51,349 nucleotides of DNA from NCBI GenBank assembly GCA_001730015.1, contig MDLA01000122.1, forward strand, positions 1 to 51,349. The letters are read 5' to 3'. How positions within the stretch are numbered: the first letter of the stretch is position 1; every line of letters starts with the position of its first letter. Shown piece after piece: positions 26,701 through 33,891 of this stretch. The translations under genes were made by a program, and so were the position numbers. The notes below the pieces were generated by a model that worked only from the letters and a program-made list of their open reading frames with translations, ran no database searches and was not told the DNA's origin. The stretch comes from Chromatiales bacterium (ex Bugula neritina AB1). Its GTDB lineage: Bacteria; Pseudomonadota; Gammaproteobacteria; Granulosicoccales; Granulosicoccaceae.

Positions 26701-27212
26701 GCAAATGGACGTGGTCAGGGCCAGGCAATGTCAAATGCATTGCTGATAACACTCTCGTACAATTGGCGAGGGCCGAGGAAATTAAAAACACTTTCTTCTC
26801 GCCGCTATCACAGCTACCTTCTTTTTCTTTCGCACTGATTCCAGAAAAAATCAAAGTTGACGGTGAAATAGATCATCTTTACCTTACGATAGGGGGACGA
26901 ACAGCCGAGTTTTTTCATGGCCCCCTTAAGGGACCGAGCAGTTTCTCCTGGCCGGGGCCCGGAGGCAACACTGAAGCTACTATTCGAGTAGAACCAATTT
27001 TTGCCGGAAGCGCCTCCAGAATAAGTGTCAATGGTCCATGGGGAATTCTCAGGTTACTGGAACGCGGCCAACTAACCAGACGCAGCCGTAGTGAAACAGT
27101 GGTAGACTATAAATTTTCGGGCAGACCTGTTCGTATCGAGTTCAGAAGCAGCAGTTACAACCCATTAAGCTCCAATGCCTTGCGAGCTTTTGTTTGTCCC
27201 AGATCGCTATGA
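23709..27212 (+). CDS. tssM: TssM (IcmF), inner-membrane core with ATPase-like domain
   Basis: At 1167 residues this is a full-length TssM. Two transmembrane helices lie near 12-28 and 46-66. A cytosolic NTPase-like domain has Walker A GPPGAGKT at 132-139 and Walker B AVLLDTAGRY around 177-186. A third helix lies near 441-463 (WVTVGMIALLTAGVLSSWG), then the long periplasmic part with NARDLNTTRTDSG, TSEITLDDFGRFFGPGG and the C-terminal SFSWPGPGG and LRLLERGQL blocks that bind TssJ. TssM spans the envelope and forms the channel with TssL and TssJ. Its stop overlaps the tagF ATG. Confidence 0.97.
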   Translation: MSSIKNFLKGTWAASLIVVLGMSVAIWYTGPYLGFSSFRPLRPPEYRLACIAALLAGWVLYILYRLWRARKTNTTLLDSISDDGGLGEAKAAESATLQEKMEEAVSVLKTKSFSRFGGKKYIYELPWYLIIGPPGAGKTTLLQNSGLNFPLEESHGKFSVKGVGGTRNCDWWFTDEAVLLDTAGRYTTQDSDSEIDKSAWSTFLELLKKTRSRRPVNGMFVAIAFHDIVQSNEDQLRQLAKTIRIRVEEMHTKFGMRPPIYLVITKSDLMAGFNEFFANLDEDHRKQVWGFTLDPAITEDFSKLAEAELDKLRSILFQQLTIRLNQESSQQRRDQIYGFPMQFSAMQNKLRIFIEQFSSKSRLQEDPYIRGLYFTSATQEGSVLDQVVSSVAQSFGFSNEASAPGMGAGKSFFVSRLLSDVVFGEAGLAGTNLSGEKRAKRLQWVTVGMIALLTAGVLSSWGLSYFQNKSMMAGIENTAETLEQQVSRLPVDSLDLLKTSSMLNNARDLNTTRTDSGVLLKHTGLYQGEKIGRRASTKYDELLIDGLLARLMVRLEHQIHAEANNSEFLFEALKTYQMIGSKAHYNADDIIGWFKFDFDQNLPSTTSRKQLSDLIGHTENLFQEIPKRLPRPLDTEFVARYQQIAATTPLENHAYFRIKQLHSGQNNTALNLSDIVGFDLTRSLTLSNDKTFNNFIPLFYTPTGYHQSFLPSLPKITQALANDKWVLGPYADSNGTIDGPRLEQSVLNQYYTEYRAVWEELLNSLVIRKSGDLRELTAFISLVTEEDSPLKKLLVTTAEQTTLRLPQPDPNKNEAGTDRQSNLTSLIKPQGSGISDMSDPVTEYFKPLHDMVEDWESNGSKIDSILQQTSRLNIELLPMATTPGAFADPQLSRELQSKIRDLSSKSQQLPAAVASLVSEIANDVNDAASGGLCAQLNAQWESEVYPYYQRALSNRYPLRRRATSEITLDDFGRFFGPGGIIDTYVSTYLADKIQKTSGKWTWSGPGNVKCIADNTLVQLARAEEIKNTFFSPLSQLPSFSFALIPEKIKVDGEIDHLYLTIGGRTAEFFHGPLKGPSSFSWPGPGGNTEATIRVEPIFAGSASRISVNGPWGILRLLERGQLTRRSRSETVVDYKFSGRPVRIEFRSSSYNPLSSNALRAFVCPRSL

Positions 27213-28126
27213 TCACAATTGGCTACTATGGCAAACTGCCGCAACGCGGTGATTTCATCTCAGCTAATTTGCCCCAGACATTCATTAAGCCGTGGGACGA
27301 TTGGGCTCAATCACTGGTCATGGCTTGCAAAAACTCTGAGCCTGTCGCCACTGCTGATTTATGGTTTCGCCTGCCAGCTTACCGATTTCTACTCTCTTCT
27401 CGTATCGCAGGCGAAAACGGGTGGATCGGTTTGCTGCTACCGAGCTGCGATTCCGTCGGTCGTCTTTTTCCTTTTTGTGTCGTCAGCGCTATCGATCCAA
27501 AGCAATCTCCTCTACTTGCATTCCAACTACACCAGGATTTTTTTGGCAGAATAGAAGCTCTGTGCACCGAAATTTACAGCAATAGTACGAAATTAGAAAC
27601 ACTGGCAGATCGTTTGGCAACGATCGACCCCGGTGACTCTGAATCGACGTATGTGGAAGCACAAACAAGCCACAACCAATCAAGCGACGAAAGACAAACC
27701 ATTGCGCTACGTACGGGCAATGATCCAACAAGCAGTACATTCTGGAGTACCGCTGCCCACGTTCTGCTGGACTCCAGCTGGTCGGCCTACAGTATCTGGT
27801 CCCGCAGCCCCATTCACGATCTGCCACCGGAGACTATCCTGTGCGAAGGACTACCTTCAAACGCTACATGCGAGTCTTTTTTTACCGCAGATTTTAGAAC
27901 CGACAACGCAAGCTTGTATCAAGCGACCCAGGACACGGAAACAAGTAGAGCCATCAATCCACTGACGCGAAATCTATCAAAACACTCAAGGCCACCAACA
28001 GATGAGGCGAGCCTGCAAAATCGCACCGTACCGATTCATAGAGGTGAAACTGACAACCCGGAAAGAGAAGCCGATGTTCTCGAATTCGACGACACCCCTC
28101 CACCTGCTGCCCCCTGGGATAATTGA
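27209..28126 (+). CDS. tagF: TagF, post-translational repressor
   Basis: The 305-residue protein starts at ATG 27209, which overlaps the tssM stop (ATGA); a TTG at 27194 in the same frame is less likely. The N-terminal domain is the TagF/ImpM type: ITIGYYGKLPQRGDFISANLP, WLRLPAYRF-like LWFRLPAYRFLLSS, GWIGLLLPSCDSVGRLFPF. The C-terminal third is a low-complexity tail with no recognised domain, ending in acidic LEFDDTPP. In P. aeruginosa, TagF blocks H1-T6SS firing independently of the kinase pathway, in part by sequestering Fha1. It lies between tssM and the phosphatase gene, as in the H1 cluster. Confidence 0.93.
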   Translation: MITIGYYGKLPQRGDFISANLPQTFIKPWDDWAQSLVMACKNSEPVATADLWFRLPAYRFLLSSRIAGENGWIGLLLPSCDSVGRLFPFCVVSAIDPKQSPLLAFQLHQDFFGRIEALCTEIYSNSTKLETLADRLATIDPGDSESTYVEAQTSHNQSSDERQTIALRTGNDPTSSTFWSTAAHVLLDSSWSAYSIWSRSPIHDLPPETILCEGLPSNATCESFFTADFRTDNASLYQATQDTETSRAINPLTRNLSKHSRPPTDEASLQNRTVPIHRGETDNPEREADVLEFDDTPPPAAPWDN

Positions 28127-28846
28127 ATGCGGCTGGCGAGCGAAATGATCAGCGATACAGGGAAAGTTCGCTCAATCAACGAAGACAGCATTTATCGCAA
28201 CGAATCACACAGTATCTGGGCAGTAGCTGACGGTATGGGGGGGCATCATCGAGGTGACATAGCGAGTAGAGCCGTAATAGAGAGCCTCGCAAAATATCAA
28301 CCCACCCGACACTCCGGTGTGACGCTAACACATCTGGAACTATTGCTTAAGACCGCAAACGACCAATTACTCAACCTTGCTGCTCAGGAAAATAGTGGCC
28401 TGATAGCCAGCACGTGTACTGCGATCACCACGTATAAAGACACCCTGGTTTGCACCTGGGTCGGTGATAGCAGAGTTTACAGGTATAGAGATACCAGACT
28501 TGACCAGCTAACCCGGGATCACAGCTACCATTCGATTGTTGAAGATCTGCACAATAATGGTAAAACGCTGGATGATTATACAACTGATCTCGATACACTA
28601 ACCCGTGGCATAGGAGCAGAACCCAACCTTGAAATAGAACACTGCCAATACAACCTACGACCCGGTGACCGTCTATTACTGTGTACGGACGGTCTTTACA
28701 AGGAACTCAGTGATTCTGAACTGCATTCACATTACAACAATCATCAAGACGATGCATCTTTATTGAGCACCTTACACAATACTTATCTTGAGCGAGGTGC
28801 CAGAGATAATCTCGGACTCATTCTCCTAACCGCATATGCCGAATAG
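28127..28846 (+). CDS. pppA: PppA, PP2C-type serine/threonine phosphatase
   Basis: The 239 residues form a compact PP2C (PPM) phosphatase: RSINEDSIY near 22-30, WAVADGMGGHHRGD with metal-binding Asp and Gly-Met-Gly-Gly, VCTWVGDSRVYRYRD, LTRDHS, LLCTDGLYKELSD and ARDNLGLILL. All metal-ligand motifs are present. It would dephosphorylate the FHA protein and shut down T6SS assembly. The ATG directly follows the tagF stop (TGAATG). It is the last gene of the plus-strand operon and converges with the kinase gene, with 36 bases between stops and no clear terminator. Confidence 0.95.
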   Translation: MRLASEMISDTGKVRSINEDSIYRNESHSIWAVADGMGGHHRGDIASRAVIESLAKYQPTRHSGVTLTHLELLLKTANDQLLNLAAQENSGLIASTCTAITTYKDTLVCTWVGDSRVYRYRDTRLDQLTRDHSYHSIVEDLHNNGKTLDDYTTDLDTLTRGIGAEPNLEIEHCQYNLRPGDRLLLCTDGLYKELSDSELHSHYNNHQDDASLLSTLHNTYLERGARDNLGLILLTAYAE

Positions 28847-28882
28847 CTTCTATCGATATCCCGTCAGTCAGGCCAGCTATAG

Positions 28883-31114
28883 CTACTTAGCCAGTGTTTT
28901 GAAGACAACATAACTCACCCCGTTTTCACTACCAGACCTTTGCGCCTCCAAATGTCTCTCGAGCTGCGGTAGAAACTCAGTAACATTTTCCTGTACCGGA
29001 TCAGATTTTCCGACAATCTTGTCTTCAGACAACATCACTATAATAATGTTCTCACCAAAAGGAGCACCAGCCGTATAAATACCATCGCTCCCTATAGTGA
29101 GCGTAGCGTTGGGGGCCAGAAAATGAGCCGGTTCAATTCCGGGGAGTATATGTACAATGTTGCCGTCGCTATCTATGTAGTCGATGTAAACATGCCTTGA
29201 CGCATTATGATTATTTGTAATATCGAATTGAATCTGATCTCCATCTACATAGGTATTCTTTGCAGAATTCAAATTTATAGCGTTACTACCGCTTGAAGAA
29301 GCAACATCATAGCCGTTATCTGATATCGACTTAAGCACATCGCAAAACGGTTGGCTGACAACTCTAATAGCACTTATATCACTTTCAAACTTGCGTGCAA
29401 TATCAGCCAGCTTCCCTAATTCGTCTTCGTCGCTGACGAACCCTTCAAAACTATTCACACGCCCGGATGTACGAACCACTGCACACGGGAATGTTCTCGA
29501 CAGTGAAGCGACAGTGACATCTGGAACTACCGGTGTTTCTTTCACAGTAGGTACGTTGGGTGTTGGTGCCGGTGCCGGTGCCGGTGCCGGTGCCGGTGCC
29601 GGTGCCGGTGCCGGTGCCGGTGCATCGGTTTTTGTACCAGCCACAATGCTTGTATCTGTAACCGATTGAGACCCGGATAGCGAATCGGCCACATCGGGTT
29701 TAACTGTTCGTTGCTCGACAACTGATTCGGATCCCGGAGTTTCCCTGCTATCGACCGGTTTCAGGGTATCTTTCGATTCCGACTCCACACCAGTAGAAAT
29801 CGAACTCTCCGCAATAGACTGACGAGCATCCACCTCCCCGTTTTCTACAACTGAGTCTGGCTGACTCTTCATTGCAAACCAATAAAAAGCACCCAACCCA
29901 GCCACCACAGCCAATGCCAGCCCTACTCCCGCAACCACCTTAAACCCACTGCCATTTCCTACTGACCTGCTACGTGAAGCATCAGTACCACCCCTCCCTT
30001 GATCTGCAACAGAGTAAGCATATTCATCATTGTCAAATGATCGCCTACTGTCACTTTCCCAGTCGTATGGCTCCTGACCCGACGCTCGATAGTGCTCTTC
30101 CTCGCGTCCACCCTGTGAAACATCGCTAAAAGAATCAAAGAAATCATCAGTGGCAGGGGCTGTACCAGAAGTAGCAGGGCGTGACATTACGCGTGTTGCA
30201 TCATCCTCGTAGTGCGACCTCTGGACCGCATCGATCTCCCGGACCCAGTCGTCAACCGATTGATGACGTTCATACCGGTTAAGGAAAAGGGCTTTGTCGA
30301 TCGATGCAAGCAAGGAAAAATCAATGGAATCTTCGGTTGCAGCTGTAGTCAGTGGAACAATCTTATCTTCAAACAATCTCGCAGTTGCACGTGGTGGAGG
30401 CGCACCGGTCAATACGTGATAGAACGTGGCGCCAAGCGAATACATGTCAGTCCACGGCCCGAGAAAATCCTCCCCGCTCGACTGCTCCGGTGCTGCATAC
30501 AGGGGGGTCATGAACTCGTGCACCGTGTGCGCTTTTCCTTCAATCTCCTGGCGAGCCGCACCAAAATCAATCAGTACAGGGGTATTTCCACGAAACATAA
30601 TATTGTCTGGTTTTATATCTCTATGCCAGATCCTGCGTTCATGTACGAATGCCAGCCCGGACAACAACTCCTTTAAAATTCTTTTGCACTCACCAACGCC
30701 TGGAACTGACCGGGGATCAGCCATTCTGTCACTGAGAGAAACACCGTCAAGGTACTCCATTACCATATAGGCTGTATTGTTCTTTTCCTCGAAAGCCCGG
30801 ACTCTAACTATATTCGGCGATGCTGCAGTAGCCCCCAGCTCCAGGAGCATTGCTGCTTCGCCGATAAATTTTTTCTTGGCTGTATCGAAAACCTCTCTGG
30901 AATCGTCAGATGAGGCGGCAACGGTGACGCCATCCAGCCTGCTTGCCAACTGATCCGGCAGAAATTCTTTAATAGCTACCAGATCATCAGGATTATTTGT
31001 AGCGTGTGCCAGGTACACAATGCCAAAACTACCGGATGACAACTTTCTGTCAATCAGGAAACCTGATATCTCTGAACCCGCTGGCAATTCAATGCCAATG
31101 GTATGATCATTCAC
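28883..31114 (-). CDS. ppkA: PpkA-like serine/threonine kinase with DUF4384-like periplasmic domain
   Basis: The 743-residue protein has a Hanks-type kinase domain at about 17-295: Gly-rich loop SSGSFGIVY at 26-34, Lys49 in AIKE, Glu86, HRD at 164-166, Asn171, DFG at 183-185, and APEQ at 208-211. A Ser/Asp-rich juxtamembrane region follows. One transmembrane helix lies at 391-413, then a Ser/Glu-rich and Ala-Pro linker (499-517). The C-terminal ~150 residues (YVDGDQIQFDITNN, HVYIDYIDSDGNIVHILPG) resemble DUF4384. P. aeruginosa PpkA carries a VWA domain there instead. The start is GTG at 31114. It is inverted relative to pppA and may be read from its own promoter or from the TPS operon. Confidence 0.92.
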   Translation of the reverse strand: MNDHTIGIELPAGSEISGFLIDRKLSSGSFGIVYLAHATNNPDDLVAIKEFLPDQLASRLDGVTVAASSDDSREVFDTAKKKFIGEAAMLLELGATAASPNIVRVRAFEEKNNTAYMVMEYLDGVSLSDRMADPRSVPGVGECKRILKELLSGLAFVHERRIWHRDIKPDNIMFRGNTPVLIDFGAARQEIEGKAHTVHEFMTPLYAAPEQSSGEDFLGPWTDMYSLGATFYHVLTGAPPPRATARLFEDKIVPLTTAATEDSIDFSLLASIDKALFLNRYERHQSVDDWVREIDAVQRSHYEDDATRVMSRPATSGTAPATDDFFDSFSDVSQGGREEEHYRASGQEPYDWESDSRRSFDNDEYAYSVADQGRGGTDASRSRSVGNGSGFKVVAGVGLALAVVAGLGAFYWFAMKSQPDSVVENGEVDARQSIAESSISTGVESESKDTLKPVDSRETPGSESVVEQRTVKPDVADSLSGSQSVTDTSIVAGTKTDAPAPAPAPAPAPAPAPAPAPTPNVPTVKETPVVPDVTVASLSRTFPCAVVRTSGRVNSFEGFVSDEDELGKLADIARKFESDISAIRVVSQPFCDVLKSISDNGYDVASSSGSNAINLNSAKNTYVDGDQIQFDITNNHNASRHVYIDYIDSDGNIVHILPGIEPAHFLAPNATLTIGSDGIYTAGAPFGENIIIVMLSEDKIVGKSDPVQENVTEFLPQLERHLEAQRSGSENGVSYVVFKTLAK
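29565..29618. repeat. Hexanucleotide tract (GGTGCC)9 inside ppkA
   Basis: Nine perfect units encode an alternating Ala-Pro linker just before the periplasmic domain of the kinase. The tract stays in frame on slippage. It has the same unit number and encodes the same dipeptide as the tract in the FHA gene, but with different codons. Confidence 0.93.
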
Positions 31115-31400
31115 GTGTAAGCGTCCCGTTTATTGCCTGGCCATATTCTGAATAACCGATTCTTCTACTTGAGTTGGAAAATGCGCTGATTTGCAGAGAT
31201 TTGTACAAGACCAACTGCTTTACAACTGCACCGACTCAACATAACACAACACTACTGTCATTCAAAAATGAACACAATGTATTACTACCGTATTTCGATA
31301 GACAGATTTCGCTAGTGCACCAAATGGGTTACGCAAACCGTATCACCGCCGACGTAATGACTACAGTGGCTGCTCACTCATATTAAAAAAAAACACACAC
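31115..31400. other. Intergenic region upstream of ppkA and downstream of the CHAT gene
   Basis: No gene was seen. Just after the CHAT stop the minus strand carries nine T residues (near 31386) but no clear hairpin before them, so termination of the TPS operon is uncertain. The ppkA promoter would lie here if it has its own; I could not identify it with confidence. Confidence 0.4.
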
Positions 31401-33836
31401 TTACAGCCAATTTCCCACAAGAATAAAATTAGACCAGTAATAGGGATGATCGAACTCAAACCGGACTTCCCTCTGTGCCGCTTGCAATGCAGCCGATTTC
31501 GTCATCTTTCCGGTACTCAGGTTGGCATAGAACGTCTCCATTAATAACTGAGTACTTTCATCTGCAGCCAACCAAAGGGAACCAAGAACACTGCGGGCAC
31601 CTGACGCCAAAGCTACACCACTAAGGCCCAATGGCGCTAAATCGTTCCCCTTAGCAGTTTGGCACGCACTCAGCACCAGTAACTCAACTGGTTTTTCTGA
31701 ATATTGTTTGGATTTGAACAAATCACTCAACTGATTCAGCTTAAGCAGATCGTCGTGAGCCATTATAAAACTGTCTTCGGCTTTACCTCCAAACCACCCA
31801 TGCGACGCTACGTGTATCACACGATAAGGGTTATTTCGCACCTCCTCACTAAAATTGGTCAGGCTGAACTCCTCTTCATACAATACCTTGGTCGCCGGCG
31901 ATGCCTGGCGCAATGTTTCCACTTCATCCTGAACAAATTCTAATACATGCTGTTGTCGAATGATTTCGTCATTTCCGGCAGACCGACTGTCGATTCCACC
32001 ACGTACTCCAGCGGCATTATCGCTAAGGGCTTCGGTATAATATTCGGCGGGTAATTTCGCAATAACATCCCCCGGCTCCCTTAAACCAGCTACGAGCGTT
32101 GTTCTATTTTGCCTAGACAGCTGCTCCGGGTTCATCAAGGTTAAGCCCGGCACAGTTGCAATCTGGTATTGCTCGAACAGATATTGTTCAGCCTCCTGGT
32201 TCCAAAATGCCGCCAGTGGCACCGTACGCAAAACACCATCAGGCACATAAACAATGGTATCGATTTTATTTTCAGCCAGTACGTCTGAAATGGGATCGAT
32301 CAACCATTGATACATATTGCGAGACAGCCTCCTGATTGTCCCTTGCTTGCCTTCCAGTCTCAGGAGCTCCGCAAGCACACCAACGGTAGATCCCAGTGTA
32401 TCCCTATCAACCGGCACAGAAATATGACGAAGGCTGTCACCAACATTTAATATAATCGCCAACCGCTTATCAAGTATCACCGGATACAGTATGGCTGTGC
32501 CAGGCGGGTAGCTCTCACCGATAGAGCTTGCTTGCTCAATAACACAGGCACCACGATAGTAATCCTGTAGCTCCGAACCTTTAAGTTGCTCGAGTATCAT
32601 CTGAGCTTCTACCAGAGCGTTCTGGGATTGTATTTGATCTTTGACTGCATCGGAGTGAATCAGCAGTGCATCTGCAAGCTCCAGATATACCGGCGCGAAC
32701 TCACTCTGGAAAGATGAGCGTCCTTCATCGTATGATATCGGGATATTCGGTCTTACCCGGTCGATATGACTGACCGCTCGCCTATATGCGAGAATAGCCA
32801 ATTCGCGATCACCAACATCATTATGTGCCCTGCCAAGCGTTCTTTCCCATTTATAGGCCAGATGATGGGCATCTGGAGCTAGCGCAATCGCACGTTGTGT
32901 CAGGTCTATGGCTCTCTCAGTATCACCTTCAGCAACATAAATAGAACTTAATTCTCCAAATGCAGCTGCACGCACTCTTCTGTTTGCACCAGGGGTATTG
33001 ATACCAATAACGGATACAAGGGCATCTTTACTTAAGAACCGGGCTTCTTTCCCTTCCAGCAGAACTGTATTACCGGCCAGCTTAAGAAGAATTTCCATTC
33101 GGGAGTTTGTCGAAGTAATTCCGCTGGATCGAGATACCACTTCCTGTGCTGTTATCAGGGCAAGGTCCTGTTTCCCGGCTACCCTCGCTGAATCGATCAA
33201 TGGAATTCTGGAGCTTGACTGCATTAATATACTGTTGCTCTGATCTGCGTAATACACTGCCCGCTTGTGCGCTTGCAAAGCACTATCGTTTTCGCCCGAA
33301 TCCTGGTACCAGTTGCCTATTCTCGTATTTGCTATAGAAATAAGTTGCGGTACTCCGGTGGTCATCGCAATGTCATGGCTTTGCTGTAGCAGCTCAGCAA
33401 TTTTTTCCGATTCTGGCTGTACACCTTGAAAAGATTCTATGTTCTGAACTTTATGAAAGAGCTCACCCAAAGCACCAATTGACATAGACTGAAGTAGAGG
33501 GTTGCCATTCGATGCGGAGATTTCTGCGGCTAATTGTAAATCCAGTAAAGCCAGATTAAACAGACCATTCAACTGCAATAGCTCGGATCGACGTAACAAT
33601 TGCTTCGTCAGAGCCAGCCCGTTACGCTCCGCCTCAGACCCTGACAAACGATTGACAGAAGCTTTTAATAAACGTATCTCGCGGTTAAGCTGATCAATCA
33701 GTTGTTCGTTATCAGCGCCGGAATCCCGATATGGTGTCGGAGCCTTTACCTCAGCCGCCCATGTAGTTACAGCAATAGCTGGCCAGAAAATAACAAGTGC
33801 TAAAAATGAAGTTCGAACTGCTAGAGAATTATTCAT
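31401..33836 (-). CDS. Exported TPR-CHAT caspase-like peptidase
   Basis: I chose ATG at 33836 (811 residues); the frame also has a TTG at 33854. A Sec signal peptide is evident (VRTSFLALVIFWPAIAVTTWA, cleavage near residue 28). Residues about 60-440 are tetratricopeptide-like helices, with SIYVAEGDTERAIDLTQRAI among the clearest. The C-terminal CHAT domain has the catalytic pair His679 in HVASHGWFGG and Cys725 in LVLSACQTAKG. CHAT proteins are clan CD peptidases. Export, and a position as third gene after a TPS pair, suggest a periplasmic or surface role, perhaps in processing the exoprotein. It starts 55 bases after tpsB. Confidence 0.88.
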   Translation of the reverse strand: MNNSLAVRTSFLALVIFWPAIAVTTWAAEVKAPTPYRDSGADNEQLIDQLNREIRLLKASVNRLSGSEAERNGLALTKQLLRRSELLQLNGLFNLALLDLQLAAEISASNGNPLLQSMSIGALGELFHKVQNIESFQGVQPESEKIAELLQQSHDIAMTTGVPQLISIANTRIGNWYQDSGENDSALQAHKRAVYYADQSNSILMQSSSRIPLIDSARVAGKQDLALITAQEVVSRSSGITSTNSRMEILLKLAGNTVLLEGKEARFLSKDALVSVIGINTPGANRRVRAAAFGELSSIYVAEGDTERAIDLTQRAIALAPDAHHLAYKWERTLGRAHNDVGDRELAILAYRRAVSHIDRVRPNIPISYDEGRSSFQSEFAPVYLELADALLIHSDAVKDQIQSQNALVEAQMILEQLKGSELQDYYRGACVIEQASSIGESYPPGTAILYPVILDKRLAIILNVGDSLRHISVPVDRDTLGSTVGVLAELLRLEGKQGTIRRLSRNMYQWLIDPISDVLAENKIDTIVYVPDGVLRTVPLAAFWNQEAEQYLFEQYQIATVPGLTLMNPEQLSRQNRTTLVAGLREPGDVIAKLPAEYYTEALSDNAAGVRGGIDSRSAGNDEIIRQQHVLEFVQDEVETLRQASPATKVLYEEEFSLTNFSEEVRNNPYRVIHVASHGWFGGKAEDSFIMAHDDLLKLNQLSDLFKSKQYSEKPVELLVLSACQTAKGNDLAPLGLSGVALASGARSVLGSLWLAADESTQLLMETFYANLSTGKMTKSAALQAAQREVRFEFDHPYYWSNFILVGNWL

Positions 33837-33891
33837 CAAAGTCTCACAAATCAATTAATCGTAGTACTTGTTGCCGGACATTCCTGGTTTT

